DNA of 64,000 nt, taken from JBHBQE01 sp041776485. GTDB taxonomy: Bacteria; Bacillota; Clostridia; Lachnospirales; Lachnospiraceae. Positions 25,515-34,233 of this stretch are shown one piece after another. The stretch is taken from assembly GCA_041776485.1 (NCBI GenBank), contig JBHBQE010000006.1, positions 62,001-126,000 of the forward strand. Reading direction: 5' to 3'. Below the pieces are notes generated by a model. The model worked only from the letters and a program-made list of their open reading frames with translations. It was not told the DNA's origin and did not search any database. How positions within the stretch are numbered: the stretch's first letter is position 1; every line of letters begins with the position of its first letter. Made by a program: the position numbers and the translations under genes.

Positions 25515-26486
25515 ATGACAAATGTAAAACTTTCACAGGAAGTAGGAAATAAAAATCCTAAAGCCATGAGAGATGTGTATTGTGACTCTCTTATTGAGCT
25601 TGCAAAGGAAAATAAGCAGGTGGTTGCACTAGACGCAGATTTAATAAATGCAATAGGGGTGAAAAATTTCGGTAAGGAATTCCCGGAAAGGCTTTGTGAC
25701 TGTGGCGTTCAGGAGGCAAATATGATGGGCGTTGCCTGCGGAATGTCTATACAGGGAAAAATCCCCTTTGCCCATACCTTTGGTCCTTTTGCCACAAGAC
25801 GTGTGGCGGATCAGGTATTTATTTCAGGTGCATACAACAAGGCGAATGTTAAAATCATAGGTTCAGACCCCGGAATAACTGCTGCATACAATGGTGGAAC
25901 CCATATGCCCTTTGAGGATATGGGAATAATGAGGGGAATCCCTCAGATGACAGTTATCGAGCCGAGTGACAATGTTCAGCTTAAAAACCTTATACCGCAA
26001 ATTGCCAATACTTACGGTATGTTCTATGTGCGTATGGTAAGAAAAGATGTTGACACTGTATATGATGATGGAAGTACCTTTGAAATAGGAAAGGCGGCTA
26101 AGGTATTAGAGGGCAGTGACCTTACTATTATTGCCAGCGGATATCTGGTATCAAAAGCTGTTTTAGCAGCTCGCGAGCTTGAAAAAGAAGGAATTCATGC
26201 CAGAGTTTTAGATATCTTTACATGGAAACCCATTGATAAAGAGGCAATAATCAGTGCAGCCAAAGAAACAGGGGCAATCGTTACCTGCGAAAATCATAAT
26301 ATTATAAATGGTCTGGGAAGTGCCGTAGCAGAGGTCTTGGTACAAAATTGTCCGGTACCTGTAGAAATGGTTGGAGTAAGAGATGAATTCGGTGAAGTCG
26401 GTCCTGTAAGCTACCTTGAGGAGCGTTTCAAAATGCGTGTATCTGATGTGGTAGAGGCAGCAAATGCTGTTATAAAAAGGAAGTAG
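25515..26486 (+). CDS. transketolase, C-terminal subunit
   Basis: 323 residues holding the pyrimidine-binding and C-terminal domains of transketolase. The activating Glu is in CGVQEANMMGVACGM near residue 72; FAHTFGPFATRR follows, and the C-terminal domain begins near 190 (ASGYLVSKAVLAARELEKEG). It pairs with the preceding subunit. Two to three bases separate its stop from the next gene, so the operon continues directly into the phosphofructokinase. RBS GGGAGGG. Confidence 0.92.
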   Translation: MTNVKLSQEVGNKNPKAMRDVYCDSLIELAKENKQVVALDADLINAIGVKNFGKEFPERLCDCGVQEANMMGVACGMSIQGKIPFAHTFGPFATRRVADQVFISGAYNKANVKIIGSDPGITAAYNGGTHMPFEDMGIMRGIPQMTVIEPSDNVQLKNLIPQIANTYGMFYVRMVRKDVDTVYDDGSTFEIGKAAKVLEGSDLTIIASGYLVSKAVLAARELEKEGIHARVLDIFTWKPIDKEAIISAAKETGAIVTCENHNIINGLGSAVAEVLVQNCPVPVEMVGVRDEFGEVGPVSYLEERFKMRVSDVVEAANAVIKRK

Positions 26487-26489
26487 AGT

Positions 26490-27728
26490 ATGAAGAATTT
26501 ATTGGTAGCCCAATCCGGCGGCCCCACTTCAGCAATAAATGCCACCTTGGCAGGGGTTATACAGGCTTCTATGGCAAGCAGCCAAATTGATCGCACCCTG
26601 GGAGCAGTTAATGCCATTGAGGGTATTCATGGAGAGAATTTTATAGATTTTGATAAAACTATAAAGAATGCAATGGATATAGAGCTTCTTGCTCATACCC
26701 CTTCTTCCGCTCTTGGAACCTGCAGAATTAAAATAAAAGGAGAAGAGGAGTGTAAAAAGCTTATTGATATATTTAAAAAGCATGAAATTGCCTACTTTGT
26801 ATATATAGGCGGAAATGACTCTATGGATACGGTGTATCAGCTTTCGGAGTACTGTAAGAAGTATAATATAGAGGGCATTACTGTAGTAGGTGCTCCAAAA
26901 ACAATTGATAACGATTTAACGGGAACGGATCACTGTCCCGGATTTGCTTCTGCGGCAAAGTATATTGCCACCACATTACAGGAGATAGAAAGGGATGTAA
27001 GGGCATATACCTTACCCTCTGTTGTGATAGTTGAGATTATGGGACGTGACGCAGGTTGGCTTACTGCCAGTGCGGTGCTGGCAAAGGGCAACGGTTCAAG
27101 AGGTCCAAAGCTCATTTATCCCTGTGAGCTTCCGTTTTCTGTGGATAATTTCCTTAAGGATGTAAAGTCTGCGGTGGAAACTGATAATGCAGTTATTGTT
27201 GCCATATCGGAAGGAATAAAAGATGACAAGGGTGTGTATATATCCGAGTCGGTTCAGTCCGGGCAGGTGGATGCCTTTGGGCACAGTGCTAATATATCCG
27301 GTGCGGGTCAGGTCTTAGCGGCACTGGTAAAAGAAAAACTTGGAATAAAGGTTCGTTCCATTGAGCTTAGCTTACTTCAAAGATGTGCTGCCCATATTGC
27401 CAGCAAAGTGGATATTGTAGAGTCAAGAAACCTTGGAATGTGTGCCGCATTAAATGCTCTGGCAGGAAAAACGGGAATGATGTCGGCTATTTTTAGAAAG
27501 CCGGGAAACGGATATGCCACAGAGTTTGGAGTATTTCCCACCAGTGATGTTGTTAATAAGGTAAAATCCCTTCCCAGGGAATACATTAATAGTGCAGGCA
27601 ACAATATTACCAAGGAGTGTTATGATTACCTAAAGCCCCTTATATATGGTGAAGAAACAGGTTTTTTCAATGAGGGGCTTCCTGTTCATATTACAGATTT
27701 GGTAAACGGGTATGAGTCTTTATTGTAA
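26490..27728 (+). CDS. pyrophosphate-type 6-phosphofructokinase
   Basis: A 412-residue PfkA-superfamily protein, longer than ATP-dependent bacterial Pfk (about 320). The first loop is QSGGPTSAIN. The specificity sites GGNDSMDT near residue 108 (Asp in the second position where ATP enzymes have Gly) and PKTIDND near 132 (Lys) are those of PPi-dependent enzymes, and IMGRDAGWL follows. It reversibly phosphorylates fructose 6-phosphate, and related enzymes also accept sedoheptulose 7-phosphate. Operon position after transketolase and before aldolase supports that second activity. RBS AAGGAAG. Confidence 0.88.
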   Translation: MKNLLVAQSGGPTSAINATLAGVIQASMASSQIDRTLGAVNAIEGIHGENFIDFDKTIKNAMDIELLAHTPSSALGTCRIKIKGEEECKKLIDIFKKHEIAYFVYIGGNDSMDTVYQLSEYCKKYNIEGITVVGAPKTIDNDLTGTDHCPGFASAAKYIATTLQEIERDVRAYTLPSVVIVEIMGRDAGWLTASAVLAKGNGSRGPKLIYPCELPFSVDNFLKDVKSAVETDNAVIVAISEGIKDDKGVYISESVQSGQVDAFGHSANISGAGQVLAALVKEKLGIKVRSIELSLLQRCAAHIASKVDIVESRNLGMCAALNALAGKTGMMSAIFRKPGNGYATEFGVFPTSDVVNKVKSLPREYINSAGNNITKECYDYLKPLIYGEETGFFNEGLPVHITDLVNGYESLL

Positions 27729-27775
27729 TTTTACAATAAACATATTAAATTGGAGAGATCCAGAAAGGAGATATT

Positions 27776-28741
27776 ATGCCATTAGTTACAACTACAGAAA
27801 TGTTTAAAAAGGCCTATGACGGAGGCTATGCTATCGGAGCCTTCAATGTAAACAATATGGAGATAGTACAGGGCATTACAGAGGCGGCAGGAGAGCTTAA
27901 CAGCCCTTTGATTTTACAAGTTTCCGCAGGAGCCAGAAAGTATGCTAATCACACATATTTAACAAAGCTTGTGGAGGCAGCTTTAATAGAAAATGATATT
28001 CCCATTGCTCTACATCTTGATCATGGCGCTGATTTTGAAATCTGTAAATCCTGTATTGACGGCGGTTTTACATCAGTTATGATTGACGCTTCTCATTATG
28101 ATTTCGATAAAAATGTGGAGCTTACAAAAAAGGTTGTAGATTATGCTCACGAAAAGGGTGCTGTAGTTGAAGCTGAGCTTGGACAGTTGGCAGGAATAGA
28201 GGATGATGTTAATGTATCTGCAGAGGATGCAAGCTATACTCGTCCTGAGGAGGTAGAGGAGTTCGTAAGCCGTACAGGAGTTGATTCTCTTGCTATTGCC
28301 ATAGGAACAAGTCATGGAGCATTTAAGTTTACCCCTGAGCAGTGCACCAGGAATGCTGATGGAGTATTAGTTCCCCCTGAGCTTCGTTTTGATATATTAG
28401 AGGAGGTATCCAGAAGAATTCCCGGATTTCCCATTGTGTTACATGGTGCTTCCAGCGTTATACCAAAATATGTAAAGATAATTAATGAAAATGGTGGAAA
28501 TCTGGCTGACGCAGTCGGAATTCCCGAGGAGCAGTTAAGGAAAGCCGCTACTCTTTCGGTATGTAAGATAAATATTGACTCTGACTTACGCCTTGCTCTT
28601 ACTGCAGGAATAAGAGAGCATATGAGTGCAGAGCCGGGGCATTTTGACCCGAGACAGTACTTAAGCCCGGGGCGTGCTTACATAAAGGAGCTTGTTGCTC
28701 ATAAGATTAAGAATGTACTTGGCTCAGATAATAAAGCTTAA
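27776..28741 (+). CDS. fba: class II fructose-1,6-bisphosphate aldolase
   Basis: 321 residues. Zinc ligands and phosphate loops are visible: ALHLDHGADFE near residue 79, EAELGQLAGIEDD near 133, GTSHGAFKF near 177, VLHGASSV near 219 and INIDSDLRLA near 262. The length and the insertion around VKIINENGG fit the longer class II type. I considered IolJ (deoxy-ketogluconate phosphate aldolase) because inositol genes lie 4 kb upstream, but grouping with transketolase and phosphofructokinase favours sugar bisphosphate cleavage, probably both fructose- and sedoheptulose-bisphosphate. RBS AAAGGAGA. Confidence 0.88.
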   Translation: MPLVTTTEMFKKAYDGGYAIGAFNVNNMEIVQGITEAAGELNSPLILQVSAGARKYANHTYLTKLVEAALIENDIPIALHLDHGADFEICKSCIDGGFTSVMIDASHYDFDKNVELTKKVVDYAHEKGAVVEAELGQLAGIEDDVNVSAEDASYTRPEEVEEFVSRTGVDSLAIAIGTSHGAFKFTPEQCTRNADGVLVPPELRFDILEEVSRRIPGFPIVLHGASSVIPKYVKIINENGGNLADAVGIPEEQLRKAATLSVCKINIDSDLRLALTAGIREHMSAEPGHFDPRQYLSPGRAYIKELVAHKIKNVLGSDNKA

Positions 28742-28771
28742 TTTGTAATTATCTGCGTTGCTTTTACTGGC

Positions 28772-28877
28772 TTGACGAAGTCAAGCCCGACCCTCGTAAC
28801 GGGAGTAAAGCTTAACTAAGGTTTAATTTGACGAAGTCAAGCCCAACCCTCGTAGCGGAAGTAAAACTTAACTAAAG
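28772..28877. repeat. 50-bp imperfect tandem repeat with internal hairpin
   Basis: Two copies (28772-28821 and 28828-28877, period 56) agree at 45 of 50 positions; all five differences are A/G transitions. Each starts TTGACGAAGTCAAGCCC, whose TTGAC-GAA-GTCAA core is a hairpin. A similar core, GGCTTGAC-TAT-GTCAAG, occurs at 41.3 kb. No coding potential. Confidence 0.75.
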
Positions 28878-28965
28878 CTTAGATAAATGAGCCGAAGGTG
28901 AGGTATATTTTGATGTTGATGTAATAATATGAAGGTGGGATTACATCACAAAACAGTTAATTTGA

Positions 28966-29003
28966 GATTATCGGCATAGCTTAGGCTGTGCCGATTATAT
29001 TTA
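28966..29003 (+). terminator. hairpin before the acetyltransferase gene
   Basis: ATTATCGGCATAGC (28967-28980) pairs with GCTGTGCCGATTAT (28985-28998) except at two positions, with a 4-base loop, and is followed by ATTT. It is probably a terminator for the fba transcript; it ends just before the ribosome site of the next gene, so it might also mask that site. Confidence 0.55.
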
Positions 29004-29011
29004 GGAGAGAT

Positions 29012-29467
29012 ATGATTACATTTCGTAAAATAAATAGAGAAAATTATATGGAGGCAATATGCCTTAAGCTTAAGCCTGAACAAAGCTGTTTTGTAGCAGA
29101 CAATGCAAGGTCAATTGCAGAAGCAGTTTATGAAGAGGGAATATATATAAGAGGGATATATGCTGATGATATTATGGTTGGATTTGTGCTTTATGATTAT
29201 GATGTGGAAATCCCCGGCTGGTCAATGAGCAGATTTATGATTGGTGATAAGTATCAGGGTAAGGGCTATGGTAAGGAGGCTTTGCAGGAATTTTTGCAGT
29301 ATATGAAGGATACCATGAAGATAAGTAAGCTGTATGTTAGTGTGGAATTGAATAATGAACCGGCGCTAAATATGTATCGCAGCGCAGAATTTATGTATGT
29401 GAAAAATATGGAATATGAATTTGACGGTGTAGTGTATAATGAGATACAGATGGTAAAGAAATTATAG
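29012..29467 (+). CDS. GNAT family N-acetyltransferase (spermine/spermidine acetyltransferase-like)
   Basis: 151 residues from ATG 29012, six bases after AGGAGAG; the longer frame from 28988 runs through the preceding hairpin and lacks a ribosome site. The acetyl-CoA loop of motif A is MIGDKYQGKGYGKEAL near residue 76, preceded by the beta-4 strand, and VELNNEPALNMYRSAEF near 113 is motif B. The length and arrangement resemble BltD/PaiA-type polyamine acetyltransferases, but the substrate is not proven. Confidence 0.82.
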   Translation: MITFRKINRENYMEAICLKLKPEQSCFVADNARSIAEAVYEEGIYIRGIYADDIMVGFVLYDYDVEIPGWSMSRFMIGDKYQGKGYGKEALQEFLQYMKDTMKISKLYVSVELNNEPALNMYRSAEFMYVKNMEYEFDGVVYNEIQMVKKL

Positions 29468-29540
29468 GAAAATGCTTTCTGAATATGTATATATTGTTAT
29501 ATGGATGATATCAAATACTTTGCACTTTTATGATAGAGAA

Positions 29541-29927
29541 TTAGGGTATATTATGGATAGTATAAAGTCGGCTATGGAGTTTTTGCGCCTGTTGATTTCC
29601 ACTCAGCCGAGCATTTGTTTCAAAGATACGTCTTGTCTGGTCTTTACTTAGTTTACTGCCTTCGATGTGATTGGAGTTGCAGGTCATACGGATTTGAAGC
29701 TCGTGGTAGAGACCATCAGAAATTTTGTGTTCCTTTTCCTCTCTCAGTATTTGGAGGATAGGATTGTCTGATATGATTCGGAACAGATCATCCCTGTTGC
29801 ATGAAAAATAGTTATAAAGTTTTGACATCACGCTGTCTGCCAGTTTTTCTCCTTTTGAGATTTTGACAAGGGTGTGTGAAGAAATTCTAAGCACAGAGAT
29901 TAAATCAGATTTTTTTAGTTTTTTCTT
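29541..29927 (-). pseudogene. truncated XRE-type helix-turn-helix plus Fic N-terminal remnant
   Basis: The frame first shows a Cro/CI-like helix-turn-helix (KKSDLISVLRISSHTLVKISKGE, written here only in part: SDLISVLRISSHTLVKI) without a start codon; a stop lies just upstream at 29928. From about residue 44 it matches the N-terminal region of Fic proteins: NPILQILREEKEHKISDG, then NSNHIEGSKLSKDQTRRIF. After FETNA the family similarity ends and the frame stops 20 codons later, so the whole catalytic Fic domain (HPFxxGNG) is missing. A GTG at 29892-29894 could start a 117-residue product. It is best read as a decayed XRE-Fic toxin-like gene. Confidence 0.6.
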
Positions 29928-30092
29928 TTATATAAAATATAGAAATTCAATAGAATTAGATAATAACAGAAAAATCAGCGGTTTTGGACTATATAAAATT
30001 ATAATTTTCACATATCTTGGTACTTTTAAGGGGTTTTCTATCTAATATAATAATTAATAATGTTTAATTATTACTTTGAAAGGAGATTAAAG
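29928..30092. other. AT-rich promoter region of the MFS operon
   Basis: Together with 29468-29540 this is non-coding. It contains ATTAGATA near 29956 and its complement TATCTAAT near 30041 flanking an internal palindrome (AAAATTATAATTTT). These could be operators of the operon's own regulator, but no conserved site can be named. Confidence 0.3.
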
Positions 30093-31346
30093 ATGGAAAG
30101 GGTATCAAAACTTAGGAAGCATCTATTTATTTTAGTTATAATAACAATTGCAGGTGCAATGATTTATGGGTTGCCATATTTTAGATCATATTTTTATGAT
30201 GCATATTTAGAAACTTATCATCTTACCAATACACAGTTTGGAACCTTTGGATCAATGTTTGGCATTTTTGGAATGATATCATATCTATTTGGAGGAGTTG
30301 TTGCAGATATGATTTCACCAAGAAAATTAATGTCAGTTTCATTGATTCTTACTGGTGTGGGAGGTCTGCTTCATTTATTAAATCCAAATTATATTATGCT
30401 GCTTTGTATATATGGAATGTGGGGCTTTACTTCATTATTTGCATTTTGGCCATCTCTTTTAAAAGCTCTTAGAGGAATTGCAAGTGAAGATGAACAAAGT
30501 AAGGCCTATGGATTTATGGATGGTGGAAGAGGAATAGTATATGCTATAGATGGGGCATGTATTGTAGCAATATTCGCATATTTTAGCAAAATAAGCGGTG
30601 ATGTCGCTGGTCTATCCGGTGTAATAACTTATTATTCAGTGATTAATATTATTCTTGGGGTCTTGGTATATATACTGCTTAAGGAAGAAAGGTCTGGAAA
30701 TGAGGAAGAGTCTTTGGAACGTGGAAAGATTTCTGTATCACAGGTTATAGAGGTTATAAAGATGCCTGCTGTTTGGATTCTTTCAGCTATTTTATGCTGT
30801 ACATATGTAATGAACATAGCATTTTACTATTTTACTCCATATGCAACTTCTAGATTTAAAATGGCGGCAGCAGCTGGAGCATTTATTACAATTGCTGCAC
30901 AATATGTAAGACCAATTGCTTCGTTTGGAGGTGGAATACTTGCAGATAAGCTGGGAAGATCCAAGATTATGTACGTTACTTTTTCTTTGATGGCAGTTGG
31001 GACCTTCTTAATGGTAATAATGCCAAATATAAGTTCAGCGCTGTTTATTGCATTGTGCATTGTTATTTACATAGGTATGTACGGTGGATATAGCCTGGTA
31101 TTTTCAATGATGGAAGAAGGGGGTATTCCAGTTAGGGTAGCAGGGACAGCAATAGGTTTGGTTTGTACTTTAGGCTATCTTCCGGAAGTAGTGGTTCCGT
31201 TTGTTTCAGGAAAATTGTTAGATGTTTACGATCAGATGGGATACAAGTATCTGTTTATCGGAATGACCATTATAATGATAATTGGCATATTGATGTTAAT
31301 TGTTTGGGATAGATATGTTAAAAATTTAACTAAGAAAAATGTGTAG
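30093..31346 (+). CDS. major facilitator superfamily transporter
   Basis: 417 residues from ATG 30093, which has AAAGGAGA nine bases upstream; the longer frame from 30060 has no ribosome site. Twelve hydrophobic segments in two six-helix halves with a charged middle loop (ERSGNEEESLERGK region). The helix 2-3 loop GGVVADMISPRKLM and its repeat GGGILADKLGRSK are the MFS signatures. It is followed by a MocR-type regulator and an M20 amidohydrolase, so it likely imports an acylated amino acid or similar amide that the third gene hydrolyses. Confidence 0.88.
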   Translation: MERVSKLRKHLFILVIITIAGAMIYGLPYFRSYFYDAYLETYHLTNTQFGTFGSMFGIFGMISYLFGGVVADMISPRKLMSVSLILTGVGGLLHLLNPNYIMLLCIYGMWGFTSLFAFWPSLLKALRGIASEDEQSKAYGFMDGGRGIVYAIDGACIVAIFAYFSKISGDVAGLSGVITYYSVINIILGVLVYILLKEERSGNEEESLERGKISVSQVIEVIKMPAVWILSAILCCTYVMNIAFYYFTPYATSRFKMAAAAGAFITIAAQYVRPIASFGGGILADKLGRSKIMYVTFSLMAVGTFLMVIMPNISSALFIALCIVIYIGMYGGYSLVFSMMEEGGIPVRVAGTAIGLVCTLGYLPEVVVPFVSGKLLDVYDQMGYKYLFIGMTIIMIIGILMLIVWDRYVKNLTKKNV

Positions 31347-31398
31347 ATTAGCTTGGTGTAAGTAGATCAGTTTAAAGTATATAGCAGGATCATACAAT

Positions 31399-32868
31399 AT
31401 GAATATAGTTTTAGATAAGCAATCAAAAAAACCATATTATTTGCAGATAATTTATTCTATTAAAAGGATGATTGCAAGCAGGGAAATTTTACATGGATAT
31501 AAATTGCCGCCGGAAAGAGTTTTGGCAGCAGAATTAGGGGTCCATAGAAATACCGTTATAAAAGCATATGGGATATTAGTGTCGGAAGGTCTTCTTACAT
31601 CTTCCAGGAAAAGACCTAAGGGATATTTTGTTGATACTCCTGCCAAAGATGATAATTTTACAAAAAGGTTTTTTCCGCTGAAACAGACGATACTTTATGA
31701 TTATGATTGTAATACTAAAAATTTTATGAATCTTTTTTTTGATACATTCAATAAGAATTATATTTCCTTTGCAGGCATAAAGATGAGTAATGAAAGTAAT
31801 CCTACAGAAGGTATGGAGGATATTGTAAAAGCACTGGTGGAAAGAGATAGTAAAGGTAATTTGAATATAGCTAATTTAGATGAAACTGAAAGAACCAAAA
31901 ATAATATTTGTAAAATATTATCAAAGGAAAATATGTATATTAAGCCTCAAAATATTCAACTTGTATCTGAAACCACTAAGGCAATTAATCTGATTGCGGA
32001 TTTATATATGCGAGAAGGGGATTGTATTATAGTGGAAGAACCGATAATGCCTGATGTTGTATCAATAATTAAGAATAAGGGAATAAATATAGTTACGGTA
32101 CCTATGGAGCGAGATGGAATTAATATAGAAATTTTGGAAAGGAAAATATATAAATTCAAGCCCAAATTTATATATACAATACCTAATTTTCATAATCCTA
32201 CAGGAATCACCACAACTCTTGATAAAAGACTTAAAATTATAGATATAGCTCATAGATACGGAGTGCCAATTATTGAAGAAGATTCACAGCGGGATTTTAG
32301 GTACAGTGAAGATAGAATACCAAGTATATATTCTCTGGACAGGTTGAAATCAGTGGTTTACATAGATTCCTTTACAATGGTATTTCCTTATGGAATAAAG
32401 ACAGGATATGTTGTAGGTCCTTCTGATATGGTTAAAATGCTGGGAGTGCTTGTTGCATTAGACGAGATTTTTATAGATAACGTAGGGCATTTTCTTTTGA
32501 ATGAATATATTGAAAGAGGCTTTATGAGAATTCATTCAAAGAAGCTTGCAAAACATTATTTAAAAAAAAGAAATCTTATATGTGAACAGTTGGATTTAAT
32601 TTCTGACAAGGGGATAAAATATCTTAAACCTGATGGTGGAGTTATAATCTGGTGTGAATTAGATGAGGGGATTGACGAAAAGCTCTTATGCTCAATGGCA
32701 GAAAGAAATGGAGTTCTGATAATTCCGGGATATTTATTTTTTCCTGATACTAAAAAGCGAGGTGGATATTTGAGACTTTGCTTTTCAGATGTGACAGATG
32801 AAGAAATAATTAAGGGCATTAAAGTAATTGGAAATTGTCTAGATAATATGAGAAAGGGTTTAAGCTAA
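31399..32868 (+). CDS. MocR-type (GntR-aminotransferase) regulator lacking the PLP lysine
   Basis: 489 residues. Residues 1-80 are a GntR winged helix (LPPERVLAAELGVHRNTV). Residues 120-485 have the type I aminotransferase fold (IPNFHNPTG near 261, IIEEDSQRDFRY near 291). The lysine that holds PLP in this family sits in a Ser-Phe-Ser-Lys stretch; here it reads SFTMVFPYGIKTGY and the position is Met327 (codon 32377-32379). Without it a Schiff base cannot form, so the domain may bind another ligand or free PLP-amine adduct. It probably controls the MFS and amidohydrolase genes beside it. No ribosome site stands out before the ATG. Confidence 0.85.
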   Translation: MNIVLDKQSKKPYYLQIIYSIKRMIASREILHGYKLPPERVLAAELGVHRNTVIKAYGILVSEGLLTSSRKRPKGYFVDTPAKDDNFTKRFFPLKQTILYDYDCNTKNFMNLFFDTFNKNYISFAGIKMSNESNPTEGMEDIVKALVERDSKGNLNIANLDETERTKNNICKILSKENMYIKPQNIQLVSETTKAINLIADLYMREGDCIIVEEPIMPDVVSIIKNKGINIVTVPMERDGINIEILERKIYKFKPKFIYTIPNFHNPTGITTTLDKRLKIIDIAHRYGVPIIEEDSQRDFRYSEDRIPSIYSLDRLKSVVYIDSFTMVFPYGIKTGYVVGPSDMVKMLGVLVALDEIFIDNVGHFLLNEYIERGFMRIHSKKLAKHYLKKRNLICEQLDLISDKGIKYLKPDGGVIIWCELDEGIDEKLLCSMAERNGVLIIPGYLFFPDTKKRGGYLRLCFSDVTDEEIIKGIKVIGNCLDNMRKGLS

Positions 32869-34148
32869 TGAATAAGATTATAGAATATAGGAGAGAATTT
32901 CATAAGTATCCGGAAACAGGATGGGAAGAATTTAGAACAAGTGCGAGAGTTGCAGAGATACTTGCAAAAATGGGATATAAGGTTATATTGGGTCAGGATG
33001 TTGTTAATATTAATAGCATAGGGGAGCCAGAAAGATTGACGGAGAAAAAAAGAAAATTGGCTATTGAAAGAGCAATAAAACAAGGTGCTAAGAAGGAATA
33101 TTTGGATGGTTTGGGAGGATATCCGGGGGTATTGGCAGTTTATGATAGTAAAGTGCCTGGACCCGTTACTGCATTTAGATTTGAAATGGATGCTCTTCCA
33201 TATGATGAACCATCTGATAAGGATTATGCCCCATGTGAAAATGGCTATATATCAGACAATAAGGGTAAGGTTCATGCCTGCGGTCATGATGGGCACACAG
33301 CTATGGGTTTGGGAATAGCAAATAGACTTATGGAAGGCGGAATAATATCAAAGGGAAAAATTAAACTAATTTTTCAACCGGCAGAAGAGACATTCTATGG
33401 TGCTCAATCTATTGTTGATAAAGGACATCTTAAGGATGTTGATTATTTTATAGCTATGCATATTGCTCTTAGCGCAGATAACAAGCCATTAACTTCAAAT
33501 ACAATTGCCTGTGGCTGTAAAGATTTTTTAAGCGACAGACAATTAGATGTTTATTTTGAGGGAAAAGCTGCGCATCCTTGCGGAGCATCACAAGAGGGAA
33601 AAAACGCGTTATTAGCAGCTTGTTCGGCTGCGCTTAATTTACATTCGATAGCGCCTCATGAATCAGGACTTTTCAGAATAAATGTAGGAGAGATTCAAGC
33701 AGGGGTCTGTGCAAATACAATAGCGCCAAAGGCTTTATTGAGACTGGAATACAGAGGACAAAATCCAAAAATATGTGAATATGCAGAAAAAAGGGTATTT
33801 GATATATTGGATGGAACTGCCAGAGCATATGATATCAAATATCATTATGTTGATTATGGAGAAGTACCGGCGGGGGAAAGTGATGATGAAATTATGGAAG
33901 TAATAAAAAGAGCAGCCCAGAAAGTACCCTGGTTTAAAAAAATATATTTTGAAGGTAATGTTGGTGGGACAGATGATGCAGCGGTAATGATTACAGAGGT
34001 ACAAAAACATGGTGGGAAGGGTACGTATGTTGGTATAGGTACAGATACTACCTCACCGCTTCACAATCCAAAATTTGACTTTGATGAAGATTGTTTAATA
34101 GCCGGAGTTGAAATGTGCATGAATGCATTGAAGGAGATTCATAAATAG
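32868..34148 (+). CDS. M20 family metallopeptidase/amidohydrolase (AbgA-like)
   Basis: 426 residues, start overlapping the regulator stop by one base (TAATG). Motifs of M20/M40 hydrolases: HACGHDGHTAMGLGIA near residue 135 (first metal ligands), QPAEETFYGAQ near 169 (catalytic Glu), and the late His in TTSPLHNPKFDF near 395. A dimerisation domain lies in between (ACSAALNLHSIAPHESG). A roughly 45-residue insertion near 45-90 recalls aminobenzoyl-glutamate hydrolase subunit A. It cleaves an amide of an acylated amino acid; the exact substrate is unknown. It completes the MFS-regulator-hydrolase operon. Confidence 0.85.
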   Translation: MNKIIEYRREFHKYPETGWEEFRTSARVAEILAKMGYKVILGQDVVNINSIGEPERLTEKKRKLAIERAIKQGAKKEYLDGLGGYPGVLAVYDSKVPGPVTAFRFEMDALPYDEPSDKDYAPCENGYISDNKGKVHACGHDGHTAMGLGIANRLMEGGIISKGKIKLIFQPAEETFYGAQSIVDKGHLKDVDYFIAMHIALSADNKPLTSNTIACGCKDFLSDRQLDVYFEGKAAHPCGASQEGKNALLAACSAALNLHSIAPHESGLFRINVGEIQAGVCANTIAPKALLRLEYRGQNPKICEYAEKRVFDILDGTARAYDIKYHYVDYGEVPAGESDDEIMEVIKRAAQKVPWFKKIYFEGNVGGTDDAAVMITEVQKHGGKGTYVGIGTDTTSPLHNPKFDFDEDCLIAGVEMCMNALKEIHK

Positions 34149-34233
34149 ATTAAAATTAAATATATCTGCAGAAAAATATACAAAAATTTCTCAAAATATG
34201 CTATTATCTTTAAAATAGGCAAGGGGGATTGCT

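Noticed and set aside
27776..28741. Aldolase as IolJ of the inositol pathway
   Set aside because: Its length and operon partners (transketolase, phosphofructokinase) fit fructose/sedoheptulose bisphosphate aldolase better; IolJ activity is not excluded.
28772..28877. Repeat pair as a CRISPR array
   Set aside because: There are only two imperfect 50-bp copies with a 6-base gap, and no spacers or cas genes.
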